DNA of 51,021 bases, taken from Novosphingobium sp. AP12 (GTDB lineage: Bacteria; Pseudomonadota; Alphaproteobacteria; Sphingomonadales; Sphingomonadaceae). Below, one piece after another: positions 29,699-39,768 of this stretch. The translations under genes were made by a program, and so were the position numbers. Where the stretch lies: the NCBI RefSeq assembly GCF_000281975.1, contig NZ_AKKE01000035.1:1-51021 (forward strand). Reading direction: 5' to 3'. A model generated the notes under the pieces. That model ran no database searches. It saw nothing but the letters and a program-made list of their open reading frames with translations, and was not told the origin of the DNA. The stretch's first letter is position 1. The number at the start of each line of letters is the position of its first letter.

Positions 29699-30316
29699 AT
29701 GATTCACGTAATCGCCTTCTATCTCTTCGCGGTGCTGACCGTCGCCTCCGGCGCGATCACCATTCTCGCGCGGAACCCGGTCCACTCGGTCCTCTGGTTG
29801 ATCCTGGCGTTCTTCAACGCCGCCGGCCTGATGGTTCTGGTGGGCGCCGAGTTCATCGCCATGCTGCTGGTCATCGTCTACGTGGGCGCTGTCGCGGTGC
29901 TGTTCCTGTTCGTCGTCATGATGCTCGACATCGACTTCGCCGAACTGCGGGCCGGCTTCGTGCGCTATTTCCCGTTCGGTGCGCTGGTGGCCCTCGTGCT
30001 GCTGGCCGAGATCGTCCTGGGCATCGGGGCCTACCGCGCCGGCGCGCTGCACCTCGGCACGCCCGACGGCACCGCCGCGACGCCGGTTGGCGCTTCGAAC
30101 ATCGAGGCGATCGGCGCGCTGCTCTACAGCCGCTACCTGTTCCTGTTCGAGAGTGCGGGCATCGTCCTGCTCGTTGCCATGATCGGCGCGATCGTGCTGA
30201 CGCACCGCCAGCGCAGCGACACGCGCGGCCAGAACGTGCGCAAGCAGAACATGCGCCGCCCGGACGAGGCGACCGTCAACGTCAGGCCCGAAGTGGGCAA
30301 GGGGGTCCAGCTGTGA
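29699..30316 (+). CDS. nuoJ: NADH-quinone oxidoreductase subunit J
   Basis: A 205-residue membrane subunit with five helices. [40 protein letters not shown] and [13 protein letters not shown] are conserved. The C-terminal tail is polar and basic. AAGGA lies before the ATG. The stop overlaps the GTG start of nuoK. Confidence 0.96.
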   Translation: MIHVIAFYLFAVLTVASGAITILARNPVHSVLWLILAFFNAAGLMVLVGAEFIAMLLVIVYVGAVAVLFLFVVMMLDIDFAELRAGFVRYFPFGALVALVLLAEIVLGIGAYRAGALHLGTPDGTAATPVGASNIEAIGALLYSRYLFLFESAGIVLLVAMIGAIVLTHRQRSDTRGQNVRKQNMRRPDEATVNVRPEVGKGVQL

Positions 30317-30618
30317 TCGGCATCGAACACTATGTCGTGGTGAGCTCGATCCTCTTCGTGCTCGGGGTCCTCGGCATCTTCATCAACCGCAAGAACGTCA
30401 TCGTCATCCTGATGTCGATCGAACTGATCCTGCTTGCGGTGAACATCAATCTCGTCGCGTTCAGCGCCTTCCTCCACGACCTCACTGGCCAGATCTTCGC
30501 CATGTTCGTGCTGACGGTCGCCGCCGGCGAGGCCGCAGTGGGGCTTGCAATCCTCGTGATCTACTTCCGTGGGCGCGGCACCATCGCCGTCGACGACGTC
30601 AACCGGATGAAGGGGTAA
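30313..30618 (+). CDS. nuoK: NADH-quinone oxidoreductase subunit K
   Basis: A 101-residue three-helix membrane subunit. [20 protein letters not shown] and [18 protein letters not shown] hold the conserved membrane glutamates of the proton path. It starts with GTG at 30313, overlapping nuoJ by 4 bp. Confidence 0.97.
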   Translation: MIGIEHYVVVSSILFVLGVLGIFINRKNVIVILMSIELILLAVNINLVAFSAFLHDLTGQIFAMFVLTVAAGEAAVGLAILVIYFRGRGTIAVDDVNRMKG

Positions 30619-30622
30619 GACG

Positions 30623-32746
30623 TTGTCCATCATCCTCATCGTCTTCCTGCCGCTTCTGGCGTCGATCCTTGCCGGGTTCGCGAACAAGTCGCTGGGCTTC
30701 GTCGTGCCCAAGGTGCTGACGACCGGCGCGCTGTTCATCGCCTGCGCCCTATCGTGGCCGATCTTCATCAGCTTCCTCAGCGGCAACGCCGAGGCGACCG
30801 TCGTCCCCGTGCTCAAGTGGGTGGCGTCGGGTTCGATGACCTTCGACTGGGCACTGCGGGTCGACGCACTGACCGCCGTCATGCTCGTCGTGATCACTTC
30901 GGTTTCCGCGCTCGTGCACCTCTATTCCTGGGGCTACATGAGCGAGGAGCCGGACCAGCCCCGCTTCTTCGCATACCTGTCGCTGTTCACCTTCGCCATG
31001 CTCATGCTGGTGACCGCGGACAACCTGGTGCAGATGTTCTTCGGTTGGGAAGGCGTGGGCTTGGCCTCGTACCTCCTCATCGGCTTCTGGTTCCGCAAGC
31101 CCTCGGCCGGCGCTGCCGCGATCAAGGCTTTCGTGGTCAACCGCGTCGGTGACCTCGGCTTCATGCTCGGCATCTTCGCGACCTACCTCGTGTTCGGCAC
31201 CGTCTCGATCCCCGAGATCCTGCACGCTGCGCCCTCGATGGCCGGCTCTACGATCGGCTTCGTCGGCCACCGCTTCGACACGATGACGGTGATCTGCCTG
31301 CTGCTGTTCATCGGTGCCATGGGCAAGTCGGCGCAGCTGGGCCTCCACACCTGGCTTCCCGACGCGATGGAAGGCCCGACCCCGGTGTCGGCGCTGATCC
31401 ATGCGGCGACGATGGTCACCGCCGGCGTCTTCATGGTCTGCCGCCTCTCGCCGATGTTCGAGCAGAGCGCGACCGCTATGCACGTCATCACCTTCGTCGG
31501 TGCCGCCACCTGCTTCTTCGCCGCCACCGTCGGCTGCACGCAGTGGGACATCAAGCGCGTCATCGCCTATTCGACCTGTTCGCAGCTGGGCTACATGTTC
31601 TTCGCGGCAGGCTCGGGCGCTTATGGCGCGGCGATGTTCCACCTGTTCACCCACGCCTTCTTCAAGGCGCTGCTGTTCCTCGGCGCCGGTTCGGTCATCC
31701 ATGCGATGCACCATGAGCAGGACATGCGCTTCTATGGCGGCCTGCGTAAGAAGATCCCGATCACGTTCTGGACGATGACGGCGGGTACGCTCGCCATCAC
31801 CGGCGTCGGCATCGCCGGTGTCGCGGGCTTCGCGGGCTTCCACTCGAAGGACGCTATCTTAGAGGCGGCCTTCGCTTCGGGCAGCTCGGTCGGCACTTTT
31901 GCCTTCTGGATGGGCATCTTCGCCGCGCTGATGACCAGCTTCTACTCGTGGCGCCTGGTGTTCCTGACCTTCTTCGGCAAGCCGCGCTGGAACCAGTCCG
32001 AGCATATCCAGCACGCTATCCATGACGCGCACGGTCACGCCGATCACGCTCACGACGCGCACGGCCACGGCGCTCCCGCCGAGGAAGACGCGGGCGAGAG
32101 CACCGACCATCACGATGCGCACGCCCACGCGGCACCCGTTTCGGGCACTAGTGGTCCCGACTATGCCGACCATGGCGACGGTACGGGCGGCTACCACCCG
32201 CACGAAAGCCCGCTGGTCATGCTGCTGCCGCTGCTGCTGCTGTCGCTGGGCGCGGTCTTCGCCGGCTTCGTGTTCGAACACTACTTCGTGTCGGACGGCG
32301 AGGGCGAGTTCTGGAAGGGCGCTCTGGTGTTCCACGAGCACCTGATTCACGCCATGCACGGCGTGCCGGTCTGGGTGAAGTGGGCACCGTTCACGGTCAT
32401 GGCCATCGGCTTCCTGACCGCCTGGTACGGCTACATCAAGAACCTCGCCTTCCCTAAGGCGGTCGTCGACCAGATCGGGCCGGTCTACACCTTCGTGTAC
32501 CGCAAGTGGATGTTCGACGAGCTTTACGACCGCATCTTCGTCCGCCCCGCATTCTGGCTCGGCAACGTGTTCTGGAAGGTCCTGGACATCGGGGTGATCG
32601 ACAAGTTCGGTCCCGACGGCGCCGCCTGGGTCGTCTCACGCGGTTCGACTTACGCGCAGAAGGTCCAGTCGGGCTATCTGTACAGCTACGCACTTGTCAT
32701 GCTGCTGGGCCTCGTCGGCGCCATCAGCTGGGTGATCGCGGGATAA
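30623..32746 (+). CDS. nuoL: NADH-quinone oxidoreductase subunit L with His-rich insert
   Basis: A 707-residue antiporter-like proton-pumping subunit, started by TTG at 30623. FFGWEGVGLASYLLIGFWFR, GKSAQLGLHTWLPDAMEGPT, HAATMVTAGVFMVCR and THAFFKALLFLGAGSVIHAM are core motifs. The long lateral helix and last membrane helix are present at the C-terminus. Between about residues 459 and 531 is a loop with 16 histidines and many Asp, Glu and Ala residues (for example HDAHGHADHAHDAHGHGAP), which typical NuoL lacks or has much shorter. Confidence 0.97.
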   Translation: MSIILIVFLPLLASILAGFANKSLGFVVPKVLTTGALFIACALSWPIFISFLSGNAEATVVPVLKWVASGSMTFDWALRVDALTAVMLVVITSVSALVHLYSWGYMSEEPDQPRFFAYLSLFTFAMLMLVTADNLVQMFFGWEGVGLASYLLIGFWFRKPSAGAAAIKAFVVNRVGDLGFMLGIFATYLVFGTVSIPEILHAAPSMAGSTIGFVGHRFDTMTVICLLLFIGAMGKSAQLGLHTWLPDAMEGPTPVSALIHAATMVTAGVFMVCRLSPMFEQSATAMHVITFVGAATCFFAATVGCTQWDIKRVIAYSTCSQLGYMFFAAGSGAYGAAMFHLFTHAFFKALLFLGAGSVIHAMHHEQDMRFYGGLRKKIPITFWTMTAGTLAITGVGIAGVAGFAGFHSKDAILEAAFASGSSVGTFAFWMGIFAALMTSFYSWRLVFLTFFGKPRWNQSEHIQHAIHDAHGHADHAHDAHGHGAPAEEDAGESTDHHDAHAHAAPVSGTSGPDYADHGDGTGGYHPHESPLVMLLPLLLLSLGAVFAGFVFEHYFVSDGEGEFWKGALVFHEHLIHAMHGVPVWVKWAPFTVMAIGFLTAWYGYIKNLAFPKAVVDQIGPVYTFVYRKWMFDELYDRIFVRPAFWLGNVFWKVLDIGVIDKFGPDGAAWVVSRGSTYAQKVQSGYLYSYALVMLLGLVGAISWVIAG

Positions 32747-32747
32747 G

Positions 32748-34283
32748 ATGATGAGTGGTTTTCCGATCCTCAGCCTGATGCTGGCCGTGCCGCTGATCGG
32801 CGCACTGGCCTGCCTCTTCCTCGAAGCCAAGGCAGCGCGCACCGTCGCGCTGCTGGCAACGCTGGTCGACTTCGTGCTCGGCGTCATCCTCTGGATGAAC
32901 TTCGACATCGGCGGCGCCCAGTGGCAGTTCACCGAGCGCGCCGAGGTCTTCTCCGGCTTCTCCTACGCCCTCGGCATCGACGGCATCGCCCTGTTGCTGG
33001 TCATGCTCTCGGTCTTCCTCATGCCGATCTGCATCGGTGCGAGCCGCTCGATCGAGAAGCGCGTGGGCGAATACATGGCCGCGTTCCTGCTGGTCGAAGT
33101 GTTCATGCTCGGCGTGTTCATGGCGCAGGACCTTTACCTGTTCTACATGTTCTTCGAAGCCGGCCTGATCCCGATGTACCTGATCATCGGCATCTGGGGC
33201 GGCGCCGATCGCATCTACGCGAGCTACAAGTTCTTCCTCTACACGCTGCTCGGCTCGGTGCTGATGCTGGTCGCGATGCTGTGGATGGTCCACACCGCCG
33301 GCACCAGCGACATCCCGACGCTGATGGCCTACGATTTCGACCCGCATGTCCAGACCTGGCTGTGGCTCGCCTTCTTCGCCAGCTTCGCGGTGAAGATGCC
33401 GATGTGGCCGGTCCACACCTGGCTGCCGGCAGCCCACGTCCAGGCGCCGACGGGCGGCTCGGTCATCCTGGCCGGCGTGCTGTTGAAGATGGGTGGCTAC
33501 GGCTTCATCCGCTTCTCGCTACCGATGTTCCCCGAGGCCTCCGCCTACTTCGCGCCGCTGGTCTGGGGCCTGTCGATGGCCGCCGTCGTCATCACCTCGC
33601 TGATCGCGCTGGTGCAGAGCGACATGAAGAAGCTGATCGCCTATTCCTCGGTCGCGCACATGGCGATCGTGACGATCGGCCTGTTCGCCTTCAACACGCA
33701 GGGCCTCGAAGGCTCGATGCTGGTCATGCTGAGCCACGGCCTCGTCGCCGGCGCGCTGTTCCTTTGCGTGGGCGTCATCTACGACCGTCTCCACACCCGC
33801 GAGATCAGCCGCTACGGCGGTCTCGCCATCAACATGCCGCGCTACGCGCTGTTCTTCCTGCTGTTCACGATGGCCTCCATCGGCCTCCCGGGTACCAGCG
33901 GGTTCGTCGGCGAGTTCCTGAGCCTCGGCGGCATATACCAGGTTTCGACGGGGACGGCGCTGATCTGCACCACCGGCATCATCCTGGGCGCCGCCTACAT
34001 GCTCTATCTCTATCGCCGGGTCGTCTTCGGCGAACAGAAGAACGCCGACGCCGCCGCCATGCCTGACCTCGACCTGCGCGAACTGCTGATGGTGGTTCCG
34101 CTCGCCCTCGCGGTCCTGTGGATGGGCGTCTACCCCGAGAGCTTCATCGCTCCGATGCGCGCCGACATCGCCGCGCTCGACGCCCGCCTCGCCCGTGCGA
34201 AGCCGGCCGGGGACAGCAAGCCGACAATCGGAAAAGCAAAGCCTGCGCACGAAGAAGCCGCTGCGCATGAGGGGTCACACTGA
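32748..34283 (+). CDS. nuoM: NADH-quinone oxidoreductase subunit M
   Basis: A 511-residue antiporter-like proton-pumping subunit with about 14 helices. FFEAGLIPMYLIIGIWGG, VKMPMWPVHTWLPAAHVQAP, AYSSVAHMAIVTIGLF and SLGLPGTSGFVGEFL-type sequence (here IGLPGTSGFVGEFLSLGG) are diagnostic. Two ATGs (32748, 32751) start the frame. The C-terminus has a short Lys/Ala/His tail. The stop shares its last base with the nuoN ATG. Confidence 0.97.
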   Translation: MMSGFPILSLMLAVPLIGALACLFLEAKAARTVALLATLVDFVLGVILWMNFDIGGAQWQFTERAEVFSGFSYALGIDGIALLLVMLSVFLMPICIGASRSIEKRVGEYMAAFLLVEVFMLGVFMAQDLYLFYMFFEAGLIPMYLIIGIWGGADRIYASYKFFLYTLLGSVLMLVAMLWMVHTAGTSDIPTLMAYDFDPHVQTWLWLAFFASFAVKMPMWPVHTWLPAAHVQAPTGGSVILAGVLLKMGGYGFIRFSLPMFPEASAYFAPLVWGLSMAAVVITSLIALVQSDMKKLIAYSSVAHMAIVTIGLFAFNTQGLEGSMLVMLSHGLVAGALFLCVGVIYDRLHTREISRYGGLAINMPRYALFFLLFTMASIGLPGTSGFVGEFLSLGGIYQVSTGTALICTTGIILGAAYMLYLYRRVVFGEQKNADAAAMPDLDLRELLMVVPLALAVLWMGVYPESFIAPMRADIAALDARLARAKPAGDSKPTIGKAKPAHEEAAAHEGSH

Positions 34284-35746
34284 TGGACTGGTCGCACTCC
34301 CTGCGCCTTATCGCGCCGGAAGAAACGCTGAGCATCGCGGGCCTCGTCCTGCTGCTGATCTCCGCCTGGGGCGGTGACAAGGCAAGCCGCCTGATCTCGA
34401 TCCTCGCCGTAGCGGCGCTGGTCGCGGCCATGGCGCTCGTCGCGCCCGCCCTGTGCGGTCATGCGATGGGCCCGGACACTTCCGCTTTCTTCGGACAGTA
34501 CCGCGCCGACGCCTTCGCCAGCTACGCCAAGATCCTGATCTACCTTTCGGCTGCCGCCACGCTGGTGATCGCGCCCGCCTTCTTCGAGCGCCTCGGCGCC
34601 ATGCGCGCCGAATTCCCGGTACTCGTGGTCTTCGCGGCGCTGGGCATGGGCATCATGGTCTCGGCCACCGACCTGCTGACGCTGTACATCGGCCTCGAGA
34701 TGAACTCGCTCGCCGCCTACGTCCTCGCCGCGTTCCTGCGCACCGACGGACGTTCGGCGGAAGCAGGCCTCAAGTACTTCGTGCTGGGCGCGCTGGCCTC
34801 GGGTATCCTGCTGTTCGGCATGAGCCTGACCTACGGCTTCACCGGCACCACCTCGTTCAGCGGCATCAACGCCGCGCTGTCGGGTGAACTCAGCCACGGC
34901 GCGCTGTTCGGCATCGTCTTCATGCTGGCCGGCCTTGCCTTCAAGATTAGCGCCGTGCCGTTCCACATGTGGACGCCCGACGTCTACGAGGGCGCGCCGA
35001 CCCCGGTGACGACCTTCTTCGCCACCGCGCCTAAGGTCGCGGCGCTGGGCCTGACCATGCGCGTGCTGCTCGACGCCTTTGGCGAGCAGGCAGCCGCCTG
35101 GCAGCAGATCATCGTGTTCGTGGCGCTGGCTTCGATCGTGGTGGGTGCGCTCGGCGCCATCGGCCAGAAGAACATCAAGCGCCTGATGGCCTATTCGTCG
35201 ATCAACAACGTCGGCTTCATGTTGGTGGGCCTCGCTGCGGCCAACCCGCAGGGCGCAGCCGCGATGCTGTTCTACCTGACGATCTACGTCGCCATGACGC
35301 TGGGCGGCTTCGCCGCCATCCTGATGCTCAAGGACGAGCAAGGCGACGCCGTGGAAGACATCGCCAGCCTTGCCGGCCTGTCGCGCACGCGTCCGGGACT
35401 GGCGCTTGGCCTCGCGATCATCATGTTCAGCCTTGCCGGCATCCCGCCGCTGTTCGGTTTCTGGGGCAAGTTCCTGGTGTTCCAGGCTGCCGTCGACGCC
35501 GGCCTGATGCCGCTCGCTGCGATCGGCTTCGCCGCCTCGGTGATCGGCGCGTTCTACTACCTCAAGGTCGTCAAGGTCATGTACTTCGACGAGCCCGCCG
35601 ACGTGATCAAGGGTGAGAGCGACGTGTGGCACAAGGCGATCCTCGCGGTCTCCTGCGTGTTCATCTCGCCGCTCGGCTACCTGCTCACCAAGTGGCTGGG
35701 CGGTCTTGCCGGCACGGCGGCGACGGCGCTGTTCTTCGCGTCTTGA
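34283..35746 (+). CDS. nuoN: NADH-quinone oxidoreductase subunit N
   Basis: A 487-residue antiporter-like proton-pumping subunit. LYIGLEMNSLAAYVLAAFLR, EAGLKYFVLGALASGILLFG, KISAVPFHMWTPDVYEGAPT, IKRLMAYSSINNVGFMLVG and MFSLAGIPPLFGFWGKFLVF are family signatures. Last complex I gene; its stop overlaps the TTG start of birA, so the operon continues into unrelated genes. Confidence 0.97.
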   Translation: MDWSHSLRLIAPEETLSIAGLVLLLISAWGGDKASRLISILAVAALVAAMALVAPALCGHAMGPDTSAFFGQYRADAFASYAKILIYLSAAATLVIAPAFFERLGAMRAEFPVLVVFAALGMGIMVSATDLLTLYIGLEMNSLAAYVLAAFLRTDGRSAEAGLKYFVLGALASGILLFGMSLTYGFTGTTSFSGINAALSGELSHGALFGIVFMLAGLAFKISAVPFHMWTPDVYEGAPTPVTTFFATAPKVAALGLTMRVLLDAFGEQAAAWQQIIVFVALASIVVGALGAIGQKNIKRLMAYSSINNVGFMLVGLAAANPQGAAAMLFYLTIYVAMTLGGFAAILMLKDEQGDAVEDIASLAGLSRTRPGLALGLAIIMFSLAGIPPLFGFWGKFLVFQAAVDAGLMPLAAIGFAASVIGAFYYLKVVKVMYFDEPADVIKGESDVWHKAILAVSCVFISPLGYLLTKWLGGLAGTAATALFFAS

Positions 35747-36459
35747 TCCATAGCGTCGAGCAGACCGGCTCCACCAACGCGGACCTGGCCGCCCGGATCG
35801 CGTGCGGGGACTACCTGCCCGAAGGCGACTGGCTGGTCGCCGACCGCCAGACCGCCGGTCGGGGCCGCCTCGGCCGGGTCTGGAGTGATGGTTTCGGCAA
35901 CTTCATGGGATCGACCGTGGTGCGCCTGGCACCCGGCGATCCTTCACCGGCCAGCCTTGCGCTGTTGACTGGCCTGGCGGTTCACGATGCGCTTGCTGGT
36001 TTCGTGGCCAAGGGCAGGGTGCTTCGCCTGAAGTGGCCGAACGACCTACTGGTCGACGACGCCAAGGTAGCCGGTATCCTGCTCGAAATGAAGGCCGGCA
36101 CTGTAATCGTCGGCATCGGCGTCAACCTAGCGAGCGCGCCCGAAGTGCCCGACCGTAAGGTCGCCGCGCTGTCCGACTTCGCCCCACCATCATCGCGCGA
36201 CCTGTTCGCCGGGGCGCTGGCGGAGTGTTTCGACCGCGAACTGCAGCGCTGGCGCTCCGTCGGCCTTGCCCCGCTCCTGCGTCGCTGGCAGAGTGCGGCG
36301 CATCCCAAGGGAACGCCGCTGACGGTGCTGCCGCCCGGAGAGGACGCGCTACACGGCACCTTCGCCGGGCTGGCGGACGACGGCAACCTCCGTCTCGCCC
36401 TGCCGGACGGTTCGATCCGCACGATCCACGCCGGCGACGTCTTGCTTGCGAACGCCTGA
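35743..36459 (+). CDS. birA: Biotin--[acetyl-CoA-carboxylase] ligase
   Basis: A 238-residue enzyme that attaches biotin to carboxyl carrier proteins through biotinyl-[30 protein letters not shown] (biotin-AMP loop), [20 protein letters not shown] and [14 protein letters not shown] are diagnostic, and a small C-terminal domain follows (about residue 190 on). There is no N-terminal helix-turn-helix, so it is monofunctional and not a repressor. It starts with TTG at 35743, overlapping nuoN by 4 bp. nuoN-birA-coaX-rnj is a common order in alphaproteobacteria. Confidence 0.94.
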   Translation: MIHSVEQTGSTNADLAARIACGDYLPEGDWLVADRQTAGRGRLGRVWSDGFGNFMGSTVVRLAPGDPSPASLALLTGLAVHDALAGFVAKGRVLRLKWPNDLLVDDAKVAGILLEMKAGTVIVGIGVNLASAPEVPDRKVAALSDFAPPSSRDLFAGALAECFDRELQRWRSVGLAPLLRRWQSAAHPKGTPLTVLPPGEDALHGTFAGLADDGNLRLALPDGSIRTIHAGDVLLANA

Positions 36460-36482
36460 GTCTCGAGGAACCGGAAGAAGCC

Positions 36483-37262
36483 ATGCTGCTCGCGATTGAT
36501 GCCGGCAACACCAATGTCGTTTTCGCCTTGCTGGACGGCCGCGCCATCAAGGGGCGCTGGCGCATCGCGACCGATCCGCGTCGCACCGGCGACGAATATG
36601 CGGTCTGGCTGATGCAACTGCTCGCCATCCGCGGCGTGAAGGCGGAGGAGGTGGACCAGATCATCATCTCCACGGTCGTGCCGCGCGCCCTGCACAACCT
36701 CGAAATCCTCGCGCGCCACTATTTCAACGTCGAGCCGATGATCGCCGGCATGGACAAGGCCGACTATGGCATCGATATCGACGTCGACGAGCCCCGTTCA
36801 CTGGGCGCCGACCGTGCGGTCAACGCCATCGCCGCGCATGCGAAGCACCCCGGCGACCTCATCGTCGTCGACTTCGGCACAGCTACCACGTTCGACGTGA
36901 TCGACTTCAACGGTGCCTACAAGGGCGGCATCATCGCACCCGGCATCAACCTCTCGCTGGACGCGCTGGTAGGCAACACCGCCAAGCTCCCGCGCATCGC
37001 GATCGAGGTACCGAAGACCGACAGCGTGGTCGGCCGCAATACCGAGGACCAGATGCTGATCGGGGTGTTCTGGGGTTACGTCGCGATGATGGAGGGCCTG
37101 ATCGCCCGCATCCGCGCCGAAATCGGGCGCCCCGCCAAGGTCATCGCCACGGGCGGCCTCGCCGTCCTGTTCCACGAAGCAACCAACATCTTCGACGCCG
37201 TCGATGCGGATCTCACGATCGACGGCCTCGCCATTCTTGCGCAAAGGGCCGCATCTAAGTGA
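36483..37262 (+). CDS. coaX: Type III pantothenate kinase
   Basis: A 259-residue kinase for the first step of coenzyme A synthesis, insensitive to CoA feedback in characterised members. [16 protein letters not shown] is the phosphate-binding loop, [14 protein letters not shown] and [14 protein letters not shown] complete the actin-like ATPase fold, and [15 protein letters not shown] is typical. GAGGAACCGGAAG precedes the ATG. The stop overlaps the GTG start of the ribonuclease J gene. Confidence 0.95.
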   Translation: MLLAIDAGNTNVVFALLDGRAIKGRWRIATDPRRTGDEYAVWLMQLLAIRGVKAEEVDQIIISTVVPRALHNLEILARHYFNVEPMIAGMDKADYGIDIDVDEPRSLGADRAVNAIAAHAKHPGDLIVVDFGTATTFDVIDFNGAYKGGIIAPGINLSLDALVGNTAKLPRIAIEVPKTDSVVGRNTEDQMLIGVFWGYVAMMEGLIARIRAEIGRPAKVIATGGLAVLFHEATNIFDAVDADLTIDGLAILAQRAASK

Positions 37263-38884
37263 TTCCAGGTAAAGAACTGCTGTTCTGTGCGCTCGGCGGC
37301 TCGGGCGAGATCGGCATGAACGTCAATCTCTACGGCTGCCAGGGCAAGTGGCTCATGGTCGATCTCGGCATGACCTTCTCGGGCAATGAATACCCCGGCG
37401 TCGATCTCGTCTTCGCCGACCTCGAATTCATCGAGAACGAGCGGGAAAACCTGCTGGGCATCGTGCTTACCCACGCGCACGAGGACCACATTGGCGCCGT
37501 GCCCTACTTCGCGCAGGAACTGGACGTACCGCTCTACGCAACGCCGTTCACCGCCAAGCTGGTCGCGGCCAAGCTGGAGGAAGCCGGTATCCTCGACGAG
37601 GTCGAACTCAATGTCGTCCACGACCTCGAGAATTTCGACATCGGACCCTTCGGCATACGATACGTGCCGCTCGCGCACTCGATCGCCGAGGGCAATGCGC
37701 TGGTCATCGAGACGCCTTACGGCCGGATCTTCCACACCGGCGACTGGAAGCTCGACGACGAACCGCAGGTCGGCACCCCGGCGACCCAGGCCGAACTCAC
37801 CGCCATCGGCGACGAGGGCGTGCTGGCACTGGTCTGCGATTCCACCAACGTCTTCAATCCTGAGGCGTCGGGCTCGGAAGGCGAGGTCTATCGCGGGCTG
37901 CTCGCCGAGGTGCAGCGACACAAGGGCCGCCGCGTCGCGGTGACCACTTTCGCCTCCAACGTCGCACGCCTGCAGACGCTGGGCGACGTAGCAAAAAAGA
38001 CTGGGCGGCAACTATGCGTCGCCGGCCGTTCGCTGGACCGGATCATCGCGGTGGGCAAGTCGTGCGGGTACCTGAAGGACTTGCCCGAGCTGATCGACGT
38101 CGACACGGCGATGGGGCTCGCGCGTGAGGACGTGCTGATCGTCGCGACCGGCGGGCAGGGGGAGCCCCGGGCGGCGCTCGCCCGCATCGCCGAGGGCAAC
38201 CACCCGATCAAGCTGGAACGCGGTGATGTGGTGCTGTTCTCCAGCCGCCAGATTCCCGGCAACGAAATCCAGATCGGCCGCATCCAGAACCGCCTCGCCG
38301 AGAGCGGCATCGTCGTCGTCACCGATCGGCAGAGCCCTATCCACGTCTCCGGTCACCCGGGGCGTCCGGAGCTGGAAGCGCTCTACAGCTGGATTCGTCC
38401 GCAGATCCTGATGCCGGTCCATGGCGAAATCCGCCACATGAAGGAGCAGGCACGCCTTGGCATCGCCTGCGGCATTCCCAAGGCGATCTACCAGAAGAAT
38501 GGCGACCTGGTGCGCCTTGCCCCCGACCACGCCGGTAAGTTCGGTGAAGTGCGCGCCGGCCGCCTGTTGCTCGACGGCGATATCATCTCGCCTGCCGACG
38601 GCGACGCCATCGTCATGCGCCGGCGGATCGCTGCCAACGGCATCGTGTCGGTGGCCGCAGACCGGAAGGGGCACGTCGAAGTCTCGGCACTTGGCCTGCC
38701 ACTGGACGAAGATTACGACGCCTTCGTCGCCGAGGCGAAGAAGGATATTGCTGACGCACTGGGCCGTGCCAAGAAGGCAGAACGCAGCGTCCGCGTCGAG
38801 GCAGCCCGCCTTGCCGCTCGCCGCGCTGCCACGCGCTGGTCGGGTAAGAAGCCACAGGTTTCGATCCTGCTACTGGAGGATTGA
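37259..38884 (+). CDS. rnj: Ribonuclease J
   Basis: A 541-residue metallo-beta-lactamase/beta-CASP ribonuclease with 5' exonuclease and endonuclease activity in RNA processing. Zinc ligands are in [10 protein letters not shown] (His72, His74, Asp76, His77), with [28 protein letters not shown] and [17 protein letters not shown] of the beta-CASP region following. Length is typical of the alphaproteobacterial form. The GTG at 37259 overlaps coaX by 4 bp, giving unusually direct coupling to a metabolic gene. Confidence 0.95.
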   Translation: MIPGKELLFCALGGSGEIGMNVNLYGCQGKWLMVDLGMTFSGNEYPGVDLVFADLEFIENERENLLGIVLTHAHEDHIGAVPYFAQELDVPLYATPFTAKLVAAKLEEAGILDEVELNVVHDLENFDIGPFGIRYVPLAHSIAEGNALVIETPYGRIFHTGDWKLDDEPQVGTPATQAELTAIGDEGVLALVCDSTNVFNPEASGSEGEVYRGLLAEVQRHKGRRVAVTTFASNVARLQTLGDVAKKTGRQLCVAGRSLDRIIAVGKSCGYLKDLPELIDVDTAMGLAREDVLIVATGGQGEPRAALARIAEGNHPIKLERGDVVLFSSRQIPGNEIQIGRIQNRLAESGIVVVTDRQSPIHVSGHPGRPELEALYSWIRPQILMPVHGEIRHMKEQARLGIACGIPKAIYQKNGDLVRLAPDHAGKFGEVRAGRLLLDGDIISPADGDAIVMRRRIAANGIVSVAADRKGHVEVSALGLPLDEDYDAFVAEAKKDIADALGRAKKAERSVRVEAARLAARRAATRWSGKKPQVSILLLED

Positions 38885-38890
38885 CGCGAG

Positions 38891-39187
38891 ATGGCGATGA
38901 GATGGACCTCGATGCTGGCGATCTACACCCTGTTCTGGGTGCTGAGCGCGTTTCTCGTCATGCCCTTCGGCCTGCGCACGCCTGACGAGGTCGAGGGCCA
39001 TCAGATCGAGAAAGGTCATGCGACGAGCGCGCCGGTCAACTTCCGCCCGAAACTGATCGCGTTGCGCGCGACGGTGCTCGCGGTGGTGCTGTTCGGGCTC
39101 TACTACCTCAACTACGCCAATCAGTGGGTCACGACCGACGACCTCAATTTCTTCGGCAAGCCGCCTGTGGACGATCTCGGATACTGA
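38891..39187 (+). CDS. DUF1467 family membrane protein
   Basis: A 98-residue protein with two membrane helices (MLAIYTLFWVLSAFLVMPFG and LRATVLAVVLFGLYYLNYA) joined by the loop EGHQIEKGHATSAPVNFRP. The P-x-G-x-R-T then GHA-x-S-A-P pattern fits DUF1467, a family of unknown function commonly placed after rnj in alphaproteobacteria. It starts 6 bp after rnj and ends the long nuo-birA-coaX-rnj gene string. Confidence 0.85.
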   Translation: MAMRWTSMLAIYTLFWVLSAFLVMPFGLRTPDEVEGHQIEKGHATSAPVNFRPKLIALRATVLAVVLFGLYYLNYANQWVTTDDLNFFGKPPVDDLGY

Positions 39188-39255
39188 TGCGCTGGAGGCG
39201 CCAAGCTACGCGGGTAGCAGACGCCTCTCGCGACCGTATTGCACTTGCCGGTCGT

Positions 39256-39768
39256 TCAACCGCCTAATGGTACGATCTCCAGCGCGGCGACATTTCCGCC
39301 CTTCGTAAACCACGCGTTGCTGCGCGCTGCTTCGGACCGCATTTTCTCGCCTTGCGCGCGCATGTCTTCGGGCGTGTCTGAGAAGAGCACTCGCACGATG
39401 TACTTCTGGTCATCGGTGAGGCCGCGTGGAAGAGGGTGAAGAGTCGAAATCCGCTTCACCGCGCGCATGGTCGCAAAGTCGAGGTCGCGGTGGCCCGATG
39501 ACTTCTGCAGTTCGATGCCGGCCGGTGCGCCGCTGTCGCTGCAGTTGAATTTGACCGCTACGACGCCGGTGTGAAGCGGCATGCCGGCGAGGCTCGGTGG
39601 ATATTGAAGCTTGCTGTCCAGATCCTTGAACAGTTGTGCAGACCAGGCTTCGAGCGAAGGCGAGACGACAACTATCGCATTGTCGTGGGTCGCTGCAGGG
39701 TCTGCCTGGACAGGCAAGGACACCAACAGGGCCATCAAGGAGATGGCCAATGAAAATCGACGTTCCAT
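39256..39768 (-). CDS. Exported TonB-C-terminal-like protein
   Basis: A 170-residue protein with a signal peptide (MERRFSLAISLMALLVSLPV then QA). YPPSLAGMPLHTGVVAVKFN, then CSDSGAPAGIELQKSSGHRD and LDFATMRAVKRIS, match the C-terminal domain of TonB-like energy transducers (Y-P-x-x-A-x-x-x-x-x-x-G-x-V-x-V). There is no membrane anchor or Pro-rich spacer, so it is not a working TonB; such stand-alone domains are common in sphingomonads. Cys85 or so is near the domain start. The start at 39768 is preferred over one 27 bp upstream because it opens the signal peptide. Confidence 0.75.
   Translation of the reverse strand: MERRFSLAISLMALLVSLPVQADPAATHDNAIVVVSPSLEAWSAQLFKDLDSKLQYPPSLAGMPLHTGVVAVKFNCSDSGAPAGIELQKSSGHRDLDFATMRAVKRISTLHPLPRGLTDDQKYIVRVLFSDTPEDMRAQGEKMRSEAARSNAWFTKGGNVAALEIVPLGG

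Noticed and set aside
32037..32210. Possible repeat array in nuoL
   Set aside because: The repeats are degenerate His-Ala-Asp codons inside an intact reading frame, not a DNA repeat or CRISPR array.
34130..35632. 500-codon open frame on the minus strand
   Set aside because: Antisense to nuoN; His/Glu/Arg-rich shadow translation without family similarity.
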